Shown: positions 22,456 to 30,680, counted from the stretch's first letter. The stretch is DNA of 41,405 nucleotides from Oscillospiraceae bacterium (GCA_017481565.1 JAFUOZ010000066.1:1-41405); one strand, 5' to 3'. Notes: generated from the letters alone by a model not told the origin. A program made the numbers and translations.

Positions 22456-22497
22456 AGCGTATAGCGTATAGTGTATAGTGAATAGTGAGCAGTGTTA
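22456..22497 (+). repeat. 7-bp tandem repeat array, AGTGTAT type, behind the MATE gene
   Basis: Six heptamers in register: AGCGTAT, AGCGTAT, AGTGTAT, AGTGAAT, AGTGAGC, AGTGTTA. It begins one base after the MATE stop codon (22452-22454). The consensus differs from the GCGAATT arrays but unit length and position behind a gene are the same. Confidence 0.85.
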
Positions 22498-22820
22498 TAT
22501 TATAGCTATACGTATATTCATATAGCAAATCAAAAAAAGTAAGCCTAAAGAAAAACTGAACGAGCGGAGCGAGTAGTCCGGATAAAGAAAAGCCCACAGC
22601 TTTTCTTTCGGGAGGTAGCAACACAAACAAATGAAATATAGAATTAAAATGAAAATACAATCACAGCACCAATAACCCCAATCCGAGCACCACATAACAA
22701 ATTCCTGACGGCAAGTAAGGACGGGTAGGGTCCCGTCCGCAAGATGAAAATAATCAAGCGGCTTCTGTTTGCTAACCGCCCGAGTCCCCCAATCCGAGTA
22801 AAGCAGTAAGCGGAAAAATA

Positions 22821-22951
22821 AAAATCGACGGAGAGGGGATGAGGGAGAGGTGGGACATAACGACGCTAATGCGTCGTTGGGGAGAACCGTAGAAGGGGAG
22901 AGGTGTCGATTTTTGACAGCTTTTTGTTCTCTCTCCTCGGAGGTTCTCCCC
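22821..22951. repeat. Nested inverted-repeat block
   Basis: AAAAATCGAC (22821-22830) pairs with GTCGATTTTT (22905-22914); inside lies ACGACGC-TAAT-GCGTCGT (22860-22877). A second pair GGGGAGAACC (22879-22888) and GGTTCTCCCC (22942-22951) interlocks with the first. The purine-rich strand (GGAGAGGGGATGAGGGAGAGG) is also notable. Non-coding. Confidence 0.65.
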
Positions 22952-22960
22952 CTCGTACTG

Positions 22961-23163
22961 AAGGTTGCAAACTAACAATTACGTTTTTACTTACCATGAT
23001 CGGATTTAGTAAGTTTATGTACAGTAAAAGCTCATTAAATAATAAAAAATCGGATAGGAATAGTTACTGTTGCTTTAAGTAACTATTCCTATCCGATTGC
23101 TTTTTCAGCTGTAGATTTATCGGGCAAAAAAGTAAAAACCCTATCCGTTTAGTTTGCAACCTT
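22961..23163. repeat. MITE-like 203-bp element with 15-bp terminal inverted repeats
   Basis: AAGGTTGCAAACTAA at 22961-22975 is perfectly mirrored at 23149-23163. Further in, GTTTTTACTT also recurs inverted near both ends. The centre is a perfect 21-bp stem (23048-23068 with 23078-23098, loop of 9). No reading frame is present and no clear target-site duplication is seen. Confidence 0.65.
23048..23106 (+). other. Perfect 21-bp hairpin with T-tail
   Basis: Arms at 23048-23068 and 23078-23098 are exactly complementary over 21 bp, beginning AATCGGATAGG, with a 9-base loop; GCTTTTTC follows. Unusually long for an ordinary terminator; it is the core of the MITE-like element. Confidence 0.75.
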
Positions 23164-23177
23164 AGATTTACAACGGG

Positions 23178-23318
23178 CGAGCCTATCGGCTCGTGCAATA
23201 AAGACGCTCCGCTGTTTATTGCAAAAAGCCGCCCCGAGTTTGATTACTTCAAGATGTTTTTATGTAGCTTTTTGTAAAAAGCGTACTTTTAGATTTTTCT
23301 GAATGGGCGGCTTTTTTG
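23178..23318 (+). other. Compact multi-stem structure ending in a T-tract
   Basis: Back-to-back stems: CGAGCC/GGCTCG (23178-23193), GCAATAAA/TTTATTGC (23195-23222), then a 12-bp closing stem AAAAAGCCGCCC (23223-23234) with GGGCGGCTTTTT (23305-23316) that encloses GCTTTTT-GT-AAAAAGC (23267-23282). It ends in TTTTTT. This may be a structured RNA or a repeat element. Confidence 0.5.
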
Positions 23319-23371
23319 ATTGCTTTTCTTTTTTAGCTTTTCCGCTTAGAATCAGCATCTTTTACGTGCTA

Positions 23372-23443
23372 AAGGGGCGCTGCCCCTTGAACCCCGCAAG
23401 GGGCTCCTCGCCCCCTTGACCCCTCGCAAGCTGGAGTCAGCTT
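23372..23443. repeat. GC-rich short palindromes
   Basis: Three consecutive small palindromes: AAGGGGC-GCT-GCCCCTT (23372-23388), CCCC-GCAA-GGGG (23392-23403) and AAGCTG-GAGT-CAGCTT (about 23428-23443). The style is that of repeated extragenic sequences; they may act as a weak barrier to transcription from the PHP gene. Confidence 0.55.
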
Positions 23444-23488
23444 GACCACTTATATTGTGTTATTGCTCAGCATTTTTTCTTTGCTGTG

Positions 23489-24328
23489 CTATATGGACTG
23501 CCGGTGCGCTTTACGCTTCCTGAAATATGTCAGATATCTGAACCCTGCTGCCTGCGCAAGCTCAATACCTTCCTTTACGCCCTTTCCTAAATCGTCCGTA
23601 CAATGCGCGTCAGATCCTACCGATATGACCTCTCCGCCCATGTCCCTGAACATCTTCACATACTTTAGATCTGGAAACGGTCTGCCATACTTCTGCCTGT
23701 AACCGCTTGTATTTATCTCAATACCCTTACCATTCTCGATCAGAATCTTGAAGCTCTCACGTATCAATTCGTCACTCATGCTCATATCAACCGATATACC
23801 GCAGTTTCCCTCAATGTATCGCAGCGGATATGTCAGATGCCCCAGTACGTCAAACTCACCCCACCTGCATATCTCATATACCTCGCTGTAATATCTGTTC
23901 ACTAACTCCTGCGCATCGGTCACACTGTAATCGGTAAAGGCAAAATCATCATACCCCCTTACCTGATGACATGACCCGATGATAAAATCAAGCCTCGCAT
24001 CTGATGCAACCGCCGAAGCAAGTCCGAAATTGAACTGTGCCTGACCTAACTCAATGCCGTTGATAAAGGTTATCCTGTCGGAATATTTTTCCTGTAAACG
24101 CAGATTGTCCCTCATGGATATCTCAAAATCATGAGCAAAATCATAAGTGTCCTCAGGATTGCTGTGCTTGGTGTAGTGTTCGTATGTAAACCAGCGGTTT
24201 ATCTCACAGTGATCGGTGAGCGCATACACCGAAAGTCCTTTTTCAATGGCGTTCAGTACCATTGCCTCAGGACCGTTGTATCCGTCGGGGGAATTGGTGG
24301 AATGTGTGTGACAGTCAATTAAATTCAT
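23489..24328 (-). CDS. PHP-domain phosphoesterase, histidinol-phosphatase (HisJ/HisK) like
   Basis: 279 residues, the usual length for HisK-type histidinol-phosphatases. Metal-binding motifs of the PHP family: DCHTHS (H7, H9), ALTDHCEI, NGIELGQ, IGSCHQVRG, and the late SVGSDAHCTDDLG. The enzyme would release phosphate from histidinol phosphate or another small phosphoester. No other his genes lie nearby, so the substrate is uncertain. It starts 14 bases after the small membrane protein gene, whose stop codon is part of its ribosome site (TAAGGAG), indicating translational coupling. Confidence 0.88.
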   Translation of the reverse strand: MNLIDCHTHSTNSPDGYNGPEAMVLNAIEKGLSVYALTDHCEINRWFTYEHYTKHSNPEDTYDFAHDFEISMRDNLRLQEKYSDRITFINGIELGQAQFNFGLASAVASDARLDFIIGSCHQVRGYDDFAFTDYSVTDAQELVNRYYSEVYEICRWGEFDVLGHLTYPLRYIEGNCGISVDMSMSDELIRESFKILIENGKGIEINTSGYRQKYGRPFPDLKYVKMFRDMGGEVISVGSDAHCTDDLGKGVKEGIELAQAAGFRYLTYFRKRKAHRQSI

Positions 24329-24342
24329 ATACTTTTTTCTCC

Positions 24343-24522
24343 TTACATCATACCTGCATCGGATAAAAATCCGGCAAGATTTGTTATTGCTATTACAAGA
24401 GATACTATTCCCATGACCGTCATCATCAGCCGTGCACCGGGCTTGCGGTCCTTTTTATGCTTGTAGGTATCGTATAATACACATATACCGAAAAAAGCCA
24501 TTACCAGAAATGTTATCAGCAT
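24343..24522 (-). CDS. Small membrane protein (59 residues), first gene of the PHP operon
   Basis: Start ATG at 24522, with GAAAGG about 11 bases upstream. Two hydrophobic stretches, about residues 2-17 (LITFLVMAFFGICVLY) and about 34-54 (MTVMGIVSLVIAITNLAGF), are separated by a basic loop (DTYKHKKDRKPGARL), giving a two-helix hairpin. The reading frame is clean and ends in MM-stop, with the stop codon inside the next gene's ribosome site. No family recognised. Its own coupling to the PHP gene makes it likely a real gene. Confidence 0.7.
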   Translation of the reverse strand: MLITFLVMAFFGICVLYDTYKHKKDRKPGARLMMTVMGIVSLVIAITNLAGFLSDAGMM

Positions 24523-24552
24523 CGTTTTTTAAACCTTTCTCTTTTATCTGAG

Positions 24553-24613
24553 CTGTAAAATGCCCTGTATATAATTATAGCACAATTCGTCGGGTTTTGC
24601 TTGTATTTTACAG
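24553..24613. promoter_or_regulatory. Promoter region of the small-protein/PHP operon flanked by an inverted repeat
   Basis: Minus-strand -10 TATAAT at 24579-24574 with no strong -35. CTGTAAAAT (24553-24561) and its exact complement ATTTTACAG (24605-24613) flank it on both sides, about 43 bases apart, which could be two half-sites of a regulator. Confidence 0.4.
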
Positions 24614-24670
24614 TGAAAAAAAGTACAAAATTAATTAAGGGTTTGTTTGTTGATTTGTATAATTATGCTA

Positions 24671-24699
24671 TTATAATTTTCGGTGGGTTATGTTATAAT
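24671..24699 (+). promoter_or_regulatory. Extended -10 promoter of the ACT/UPF0210 operon
   Basis: TTATAA at 24671-24676, 17 bases, TATAAT at 24694-24699 preceded by TGT (extended -10). A second candidate pair lies slightly upstream (TTGATT 24650-24655, 16 bases, TATAAT 24672-24677). Confidence 0.55.
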
Positions 24700-24722
24700 G
24701 TTACTGTGTATTATTATTGTTC

Positions 24723-24742
24723 TGCGGAGTATATTTCCGCAG
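24723..24742 (+). other. Leader hairpin before the ACT gene
   Basis: CTGCGGA and TCCGCAG pair around a short loop, in the 5' leader about 20 bases before the ATG. It has no T-tract, so it is more likely to affect translation or mRNA stability than termination. Confidence 0.45.
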
Positions 24743-24763
24743 GTTATGAAAGGATATTTTCTT

Positions 24764-25033
24764 ATGAGAGCTGTTATAACTGTAATAGGCAAGGATGCTG
24801 TCGGTATTCTTGCAAAGGTAAGTGCTGTATGCGCTGAAAACAACGCTAACGTTATTGAGGTGACACAGAGTGTTCTTCAGGATATGTTCGCTATGATCAT
24901 GCTTGTAGATATTTCCTCCCTTAAGGGTAATTTTGCGGAGCTTTCCGATAAGATGACCGCTCTCGGCGATGAGCAGGGTCTTAAGATCCTTACTATGCAT
25001 GAGGATATTTTCAATACCATGCACCGTATATAA
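24764..25033 (+). CDS. ACT domain protein, UPF0237 family
   Basis: 89 residues from the ATG at 24764, preceded by GAAAGGA; the upstream in-frame ATG at 24683 overlaps the promoter and has no ribosome site. A single ACT domain fills the protein (AVITVIGKDAVGILAKVSAVCAENNANVIEV, then MFAMIMLVDI). ACT domains bind amino acids or similar small ligands and regulate a partner. The family is usually encoded next to UPF0210, as here (58 bases), so it is probably the regulatory subunit for that protein. Confidence 0.92.
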   Translation: MRAVITVIGKDAVGILAKVSAVCAENNANVIEVTQSVLQDMFAMIMLVDISSLKGNFAELSDKMTALGDEQGLKILTMHEDIFNTMHRI

Positions 25034-25091
25034 TGCGCCCTATATAAATTAAGGCTTACATAAATTAAGCCGTGAAAGGTTTTTGTTACTG

Positions 25092-26447
25092 ATGATTGAT
25101 GTATATGATATACTTGAAACCATAAAGATGATACAGGACGAATGTCTTGATATCCGTACTATTACTATGGGTGTTTCTCTCCTTGACTGTATCGACAGCG
25201 ATATAGACAGGGCGTGCGGCAAGGTTTACGATAAGATAACACGCTGTGCAAAGGATCTTGCAAGAACAGCAGAGGATATCGGCAAGGAATACGGTATTCC
25301 CATTATCAACAAGAGACTTTCCGTAACTCCTATAGCTATTGTTTCCGCTGCCTGCAATGCAAGTCCCGTAAAGTTTGCACTTACTATGGAAAAGGCTGCA
25401 AAGGCAGTAGGCGTTGACCTTATCGGCGGCTACAGCGCACTTGTGCAGAAGGGCTTTTCCGCAGGCGATGAAAGACTTATAAGATCTATTCCCGAAGCAC
25501 TTGACCTTACCACCTGTGTATGTTCATCTGTAAATATCGGCTCAACAAAGACAGGTATCAACCTTGATGCTTGTCGTATGATGGGCGGTATTGTCAGAGA
25601 ATGTGCAGAAAGAACTGTAGACAGACAGTGCTTCGGTGCAGCAAAGCTTGTTGTATTCTGTAATGCTGTTGAGGACAATCCCTTTATGGCAGGCGCATTC
25701 CACGGCGTAGGCGAGCCTGACTGCATTATCAATGTAGGTGTTTCGGGTCCGGGCGTAGTACGTGCCGCACTGGCAAAATATCCCGATGCAGATATTACCG
25801 AAATTTCGGATATCATAAAAAAGACCTCCTATAAGATCACAAGAGTAGGACAGCTGGTAGGCGTTACAGCTTCCGAAAGACTTGGCGTACCCTTTGGTAT
25901 CGTTGATCTTTCCCTTGCACCCACACCTGCTGTAGGTGACAGTGTTGCTCATATCTTAGAGGAAATAGGTCTGGAGAGCTGCGGTGCCTGCGGTACAACA
26001 GCTGCACTTGCACTGCTCAACGATGCTGTAAAGAAGGGCGGCGTAATGGCTTGCTCCAGAATAGGCGGTCTTTCAGGCGCATTTATCCCCGTATCCGAGG
26101 ACGCAGGCATGATAGATGCAGCTGTAAGAGGCTCTCTCAGCATTGAAAAGCTTGAGGCGATGACTGCAGTATGCTCTGTAGGTCTTGATATGATAGTTGT
26201 TCCCGGCGATACATCTGCAGATGTTATTTCTGCCCTTATTGCAGATGAAGCAGCTATCGGTATGGTAAACACAAAGACTACCGCTGTAAGAGTTATTCCC
26301 GCCATCGGCATGAAGGAAGGGGAGACACTTGACTGGGGCGGTCTTTTCGGAACAGGTCCTGTTATGCATATCAATACCTTCTCGCCCTCCAAGTTTATCG
26401 GCAGAGGCGGTCAGATACCCGCACCTCTTCACAGCCTTAAAAATTAA
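25092..26447 (+). CDS. UPF0210 / DUF711 (PFL) family protein
   Basis: 451 residues from the ATG at 25092, preceded by AAAGG at 12 bases; the TTG at 25083 is an alternative. It matches the highly conserved UPF0210 family: [69 protein letters not shown], and the C-terminal [18 protein letters not shown]. Length agrees with the family (about 450). The biochemical function is not established; glycyl-radical (PFL) naming comes from fold similarity, and no C-terminal glycyl-radical loop is visible here. Always found with the ACT partner. Confidence 0.92.
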   Translation: MIDVYDILETIKMIQDECLDIRTITMGVSLLDCIDSDIDRACGKVYDKITRCAKDLARTAEDIGKEYGIPIINKRLSVTPIAIVSAACNASPVKFALTMEKAAKAVGVDLIGGYSALVQKGFSAGDERLIRSIPEALDLTTCVCSSVNIGSTKTGINLDACRMMGGIVRECAERTVDRQCFGAAKLVVFCNAVEDNPFMAGAFHGVGEPDCIINVGVSGPGVVRAALAKYPDADITEISDIIKKTSYKITRVGQLVGVTASERLGVPFGIVDLSLAPTPAVGDSVAHILEEIGLESCGACGTTAALALLNDAVKKGGVMACSRIGGLSGAFIPVSEDAGMIDAAVRGSLSIEKLEAMTAVCSVGLDMIVVPGDTSADVISALIADEAAIGMVNTKTTAVRVIPAIGMKEGETLDWGGLFGTGPVMHINTFSPSKFIGRGGQIPAPLHSLKN

Positions 26448-26463
26448 AGGTGACTTAAAGCTC

Positions 26464-26495
26464 AGCCTGTATGCACCGAAAAATGCATACGGGCT
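26464..26495 (+). other. Stem-loop between UPF0210 and the ATPase operon
   Basis: AGCCTGTATGCA (26464-26475) and TGCATACGGGCT (26484-26495) form a 12-bp stem with one T-G pair and an 8-base loop. The tail TGCGCTATAAAT is not a T-tract, so termination is doubtful; it may be an mRNA-processing or leader structure. A/T-rich promoter-like sequence follows (TATAAT at 26525-26530) without a clear -35. Confidence 0.55.
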
Positions 26496-26582
26496 TGCGC
26501 TATAAATATATGTATATTTATATGTATAATGTTTTAAAAATAAATGATAATATACTGTATCCGATGAACAGGAGATTAAATA

Positions 26583-26894
26583 ATGGATAATATTATCGGA
26601 ACGATTCTTGACATAGACAAAGCTGCCTCTGACCGACTTGCACAGGCTGAAACAGAGGGAGAAGCACTTGTTTCCGCTGCAAAAGCGGAAGCGTCTGCAC
26701 TTGCGGACAAGCATATTGCCCATGCGGATAAGCTGCTTGCTGAGCTTGAAAAGAAGGAGCAGTCAGCAGCGGATAAAATGCTTATCGCTCTCGAAAACAA
26801 AAAAACAGCAGAAATATCCGATATAGAAAAAACTTATGAAAAAAATAAGGAAAACTGGATAAATGAGATCGTGACTGCAATAGTAGAGTGTTAA
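26583..26894 (+). CDS. V/A-type ATPase peripheral-stalk subunit (G/H)
   Basis: 103 residues, almost entirely a charged coiled coil (SDRLAQAETEGEALVSAAKAEASALADKHIAHADKLLAELEKKEQ). This is the usual form of the small stalk subunit that pairs with subunit E (called G, H or NtpF in different systems). It opens the ATPase operon, where this subunit is normally found. AGGAG precedes the ATG at 8 bases. Identification rests on coiled-coil character and position. Confidence 0.8.
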   Translation: MDNIIGTILDIDKAASDRLAQAETEGEALVSAAKAEASALADKHIAHADKLLAELEKKEQSAADKMLIALENKKTAEISDIEKTYEKNKENWINEIVTAIVEC

Positions 26895-26905
26895 GGAGGC
26901 AGACG

Positions 26906-27955
26906 GTGGAAAACAAGGCTTCGGTAAAAAATGCACCTGCCACGGTCGCAAAGATAAAGGCGATACACGGAAAGCGGCTTACGGAGGATAATATTTCCGA
27001 GCTTCTGAACTGCCGCAGTGTACCTGAAGCAGCAGAGTATCTGAAAAATACCGAGCGTTACGGCGAGGTGTTAAGCTCAGTTGACACGAATACCGTACAC
27101 AGAGGAATGCTTGAAGCGCTTCTGCGTAAGGCAGCATTCATGAGCTATATACGTATAACCGCATTTGAAAGGCTGAATAAACAGGAGTTTTATAATTTCC
27201 GCATACTCCGTGCCGAAATGGAGGAGCTTCTCGACTGCATACGCTATATGAAAGCAGGCTCAAAGGCGCATATACAGACAGTTCCCGTATATATGAACGG
27301 ATATACCTCCTTTGACCTTATCGGGCTTGCACAGGTGCATGATTATAACAGACTGCTTGAATTTACTGAAAAAACCCCCTATCATAATCTTCTTAAGTTC
27401 TTTGAACCGGACAAAAGAGAAAATATCGACTATACAGGCTGTGAAGCACGTCTGAGGAAATACTATTTTGAAAGGCTGATAGGCTCGGCGGAAGGCTTTT
27501 CAAAGGAGGTAAGCAGTTCGCTTACAGAGTTTATCGGGGTTCAGACAGACCTTATCAATATAATAAACAGCTTCCGTATGATAAAATATTTCAATGCGGA
27601 GGCAGATACAATACACAGGCTTATGATGCCTGTAAGTCATCTCAGTGCAGATACACTGGAGGGACTTTATTCATCGCAGAACAGCATAGAATTTTTAAAG
27701 CGCCTTGAAAAGACCTATTATGGCAGTCTGCTGCAGGCTAACGGTCTTGATGCGCTTGAACCGGAAGCGGCGGCACTTCGTCTTATGTGCAGAAACTATA
27801 AGCGTGCGCTTTCGTCAACACAGGCTGTTCCTGTTGCGGTGTATGCCTTTACTCATGTTATGGAGACGGAGGTTTCCGATATAATCAGAATTATCGAGGG
27901 TATCAGATATCAGATACCTAAAAATGATATTGAAAAGCTTCTGATAATGTTCTGA
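26906..27955 (+). CDS. atpC: V/A-type ATPase subunit C
   Basis: 349 residues. The GTG at 26906 is chosen because AAGGAGG (26893-26899) ends 6 bases before it; the GTG at 26888 lies upstream of that site. The preceding stop codon is part of this ribosome site. It is the all-helical central-stalk cap that links the D/F shaft to the K ring. Family features: KIKAIHGKRLTEDNISELL and repeated RxxxLRKAAFMSYIRI-type helices in three similar bundles. Soluble, usual length. Confidence 0.9.
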   Translation: MENKASVKNAPATVAKIKAIHGKRLTEDNISELLNCRSVPEAAEYLKNTERYGEVLSSVDTNTVHRGMLEALLRKAAFMSYIRITAFERLNKQEFYNFRILRAEMEELLDCIRYMKAGSKAHIQTVPVYMNGYTSFDLIGLAQVHDYNRLLEFTEKTPYHNLLKFFEPDKRENIDYTGCEARLRKYYFERLIGSAEGFSKEVSSSLTEFIGVQTDLINIINSFRMIKYFNAEADTIHRLMMPVSHLSADTLEGLYSSQNSIEFLKRLEKTYYGSLLQANGLDALEPEAAALRLMCRNYKRALSSTQAVPVAVYAFTHVMETEVSDIIRIIEGIRYQIPKNDIEKLLIMF

Positions 27956-27972
27956 AAAACAGGAGGATTAAA

Positions 27973-29910
27973 ATGTCTTCGATAGAAAAAATGGAGCTGG
28001 TGGATATAACAGGTCCCATAGCTTCTCTTGATCCTGTGCTGAGAATAATTGCAAATGCAGGCTGTTTTCACATGGAAACGGCATCAAAGCACGGTGTTTC
28101 GGGAACGGAGCAGCATTCGTACAAGGAAGAAAATCCCTATACAGCTCCTCTGAAAATGCTTGCGGAGATAACCGCACTCTGCGGTATGAAATATTCGGCA
28201 AGATATGACAGTGAAGCCAATACTCCCGATGCAGCGTTTATGCAGAGTGAGATAAGCAAGCTGAAAAAGAAAGCCGGGAAGCTGAAAAATGAAATAAGCG
28301 ATGCTGCCACCAAGCTTACAAAGCATAAGCAGGCGCTTATGCAGGTGGAGCATCTTCTGGGACTTGATGTGGATTTCCAACGGCTTTTCAACTGTGAGCA
28401 TATAAAGATACGCTTCGGAAAGCTTCCTGTGGACAGCTACAAGAAGCTGGAATATTACGATGATAAGATATTCTATTTTCTACAGTTATCCCATGATGAT
28501 GAATATTACTGGGGAGTATATTTCACTCCGTTAAGCGTCTATGAAGAAGTGGATATGATCTTCGATTCTCTTTATTACGAAAGAATAAGGATCCCTGATT
28601 TTGTACACGGCAATTCAGAGGACGCTGTAAAGGACCTTAAGGAGCATATTGAAAAATATGAGGAGCGGAAGCGGAAGGCTGAGGAAGAGCTGAGCTGGCT
28701 TATTGCCGAAAATCAGGATAAGCTGGATATTTATTTCACTCGACTTAAGGGACTTCACGACAGCTTTGATCTGAGAAACAAGGTAAATATCACCAAAGAA
28801 AAATTTTATATAGTGGGATATGTTCCCACAAGCGATAAGGAAGGCTTTGAAAAGCTTTTTTCCGAGCTTTCGGATATAACGATAATGATGAAGACCTGCG
28901 GCAGAAACGATAAGACGTCGCCCCCCGTAAAGCTTAAGAACGGAAAATTTTCTGAGCCCTTCGGAATGTTTGTGGAGATGTACGGTCTGCCTGCCTATAA
29001 CGGCATGAACCCTGCGTCACTGGTGGCGGTCACCTATACCATACTCTTCGGACTTATGTTCGGCGATCTGGGACACGGACTTTGCGTATCCATAATCGGA
29101 GCGCTGCTTTGGAAATTCAAAAAGCTGCGTCTTGGAGCGGTCATGGCACGAATAGGATTATCGGGAGCATTTTTCGGTACTCTTTACGGCAGTATATTCG
29201 GCTTTGAGCATCTGCTTGACCCTGTATATGAAGGTCTGGGAATAAGCTTTCTCCCCTTCCATGCAATGCATAATATCAATACAGTGCTTTATTCCGCTAT
29301 CGGCATAGGCGTTTTCGTTATACTTATGACCATGATAATAAATATCGGTGTAAAGCTTAAGGAAAAGGACTACAGGTCGGCGCTTTTCTCAAATAACGGA
29401 GTATGCGGAATCATCTTTTTCGGCGGAATCGTTGGAGGTCTTGTAAGTATGCTTATGGGAAAGAACATCATGAACGGAGGATATATCCTTCTTCTGCTGG
29501 TGCTTCCCATGATAATGATGTTTATGAGAGAGCCTCTGGGCTGCTGGGTAAAGGGAAAGAAATTCCATATGGAAAACGGAGCGGTGGATTTTATCGCCTC
29601 GAATTTTTTCGAGTGCTTTGAGTTTGTGCTGGGATATGCCACAAATACACTTTCCTTTGTAAGAGTAGGCGGCTTTGTGCTTTCCCATGCAGGAATGATG
29701 GCTGTGGTGCTTTCCCTTTCGGATATGTATCCGAATGCGTCACCTGTGATAATCGTTATCGGAAATATCTTTGTAATGGGTCTTGAAGGAATGCTTGCAG
29801 GCATTCAGGTTTTAAGACTTGAATTTTACGAGATATTCTCACGTTTTTACAGTAGCGAGGGCAGACCCTTTGAGCCTGTAAGAATTGATCTTGATAAAAA
29901 TATTGAATAA
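27973..29910 (+). CDS. atpI: V/A-type ATPase subunit I (membrane stator)
   Basis: 645 residues, usual length. The soluble N-terminal half (1-330) with a long coiled coil (about 90-125 and 205-255) joins the peripheral stalks; the C-terminal half has about seven to eight membrane helices starting at NPASLVAVTYTILFGLMFGDLGHG. The essential arginine of the proton path is present in TLSFVRVGGFVLSHAGM (R564). AGGAGG precedes the ATG at 7 bases. Confidence 0.95.
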   Translation: MSSIEKMELVDITGPIASLDPVLRIIANAGCFHMETASKHGVSGTEQHSYKEENPYTAPLKMLAEITALCGMKYSARYDSEANTPDAAFMQSEISKLKKKAGKLKNEISDAATKLTKHKQALMQVEHLLGLDVDFQRLFNCEHIKIRFGKLPVDSYKKLEYYDDKIFYFLQLSHDDEYYWGVYFTPLSVYEEVDMIFDSLYYERIRIPDFVHGNSEDAVKDLKEHIEKYEERKRKAEEELSWLIAENQDKLDIYFTRLKGLHDSFDLRNKVNITKEKFYIVGYVPTSDKEGFEKLFSELSDITIMMKTCGRNDKTSPPVKLKNGKFSEPFGMFVEMYGLPAYNGMNPASLVAVTYTILFGLMFGDLGHGLCVSIIGALLWKFKKLRLGAVMARIGLSGAFFGTLYGSIFGFEHLLDPVYEGLGISFLPFHAMHNINTVLYSAIGIGVFVILMTMIINIGVKLKEKDYRSALFSNNGVCGIIFFGGIVGGLVSMLMGKNIMNGGYILLLLVLPMIMMFMREPLGCWVKGKKFHMENGAVDFIASNFFECFEFVLGYATNTLSFVRVGGFVLSHAGMMAVVLSLSDMYPNASPVIIVIGNIFVMGLEGMLAGIQVLRLEFYEIFSRFYSSEGRPFEPVRIDLDKNIE

Positions 29911-29926
29911 TCGGAGGATATTTATC

Positions 29927-30355
29927 ATGTATACATTTATCATACCCCTTATTATAGTGGTACTGCTTATGCTTCCCGTAATTTATTCCATTAAATGCAG
30001 AGGCGGCGAGAAAAAGGCAAGAAAGGCACTTATTATGAATATCTGTCTTTTCTTTGCGGTAATGCTGGCGGCAGTGATCCTTCCCGTAGGAGAATTCGTT
30101 GTATCGGCAGAGGCAGCAGAGGCTGTTTCAGAGGCTATCCCCTCAGCGGGACTGGGCTATCTGGGTGCTGCACTTGCGGTAGGTCTGGGTTCGATCGGCT
30201 GCGGCACTGCTGTTGCCGGAGCTGCACCTGCGGCTATCGGAGCGGTAAGCGAAAACCCCAAGTCCTTTGGTAATGCACTTATCTTCGTAGCACTTGGCGA
30301 GGGTGTTGCCCTTTACGGCTTCCTTATCGCATTTATGATAATCAACAAGCTCTGA
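29927..30355 (+). CDS. atpK: V/A-type ATPase subunit K (rotor ring)
   Basis: 142 residues from the ATG at 29927, 9 bases behind CGGAGG; the in-frame ATG at 29885 is inside atpI. Four membrane helices (about 3-22, 34-54, 76-106, 116-140). The ion-carrying glutamate is E125 in FVALGEGVALYG. In the third helix, where the Na+-type enzyme of Enterococcus hirae has a glutamine, the sequence reads CGTAVAGAAPAA without one, which may mean H+ rather than Na+ transport. Only the second hairpin carries a glutamate, as in other V-type rings. Confidence 0.93.
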   Translation: MYTFIIPLIIVVLLMLPVIYSIKCRGGEKKARKALIMNICLFFAVMLAAVILPVGEFVVSAEAAEAVSEAIPSAGLGYLGAALAVGLGSIGCGTAVAGAAPAAIGAVSENPKSFGNALIFVALGEGVALYGFLIAFMIINKL

Positions 30356-30371
30356 TCCATGGTGCATAAAT

Positions 30372-30680
30372 ATGCAGTTTTATCTTATAAGCGATAATAT
30401 CGATACACAAATGGGAATGCGACTTGCAGGAATACCGGGAGTAGTGGTACATGAGCCTGAGGAGACCGAAAAGGCTTTAAGAGAGGCTATGGACAACGAA
30501 AATACAGCAGTGGTGTTAATAACAGAAAAGCTTTTTCATCTGATAGAAGCTGATATCAATGAAATAAAGCTGAGCCGCCCCCGTCCTCTTGTTGTGGAAA
30601 TTCCCGACAGACACGCTTCGGAAAGCGTTACATCAATGATATCACGCTATGTTGAGGAAGCTATCGGTATTAAGATTTAA
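30372..30680 (+). CDS. atpF: V/A-type ATPase subunit F
   Basis: 102 residues, typical for the small central-shaft subunit that binds D (YLISDNIDTQMGMRLAGIPGVVV, TAVVLITEKLFHLI, RPLVVEIPD). No clear ribosome site is present ahead of the ATG, only TGGTG, so translation may be coupled to the preceding gene 16 bases upstream. Confidence 0.92.
   Translation: MQFYLISDNIDTQMGMRLAGIPGVVVHEPEETEKALREAMDNENTAVVLITEKLFHLIEADINEIKLSRPRPLVVEIPDRHASESVTSMISRYVEEAIGIKI

Larger units (their letters stand above)
22498..23441. repeat. Non-coding repeat island
   Basis: About 940 bases with no supported gene on either strand. In order: a stretch with GAGCGGAGCGAGT-type sequence (about 22560), a block of nested inverted repeats (22821-22951), a 203-bp element with 15-bp terminal repeats (22961-23163), a compact multi-stem block (23178-23316), and GC-rich short palindromes (23372-23443). 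Open frames in it are short and lack ribosome sites. Confidence 0.75.

Noticed and set aside
22772..22978. Minus-strand open frame of 68 codons in the repeat island
   Set aside because: It runs through the inverted-repeat block and has no ribosome site or recognisable protein features.
25430..26723. Several long minus-strand frames opposite UPF0210
   Set aside because: They mirror a strongly conserved plus-strand gene and lack starts with ribosome sites.
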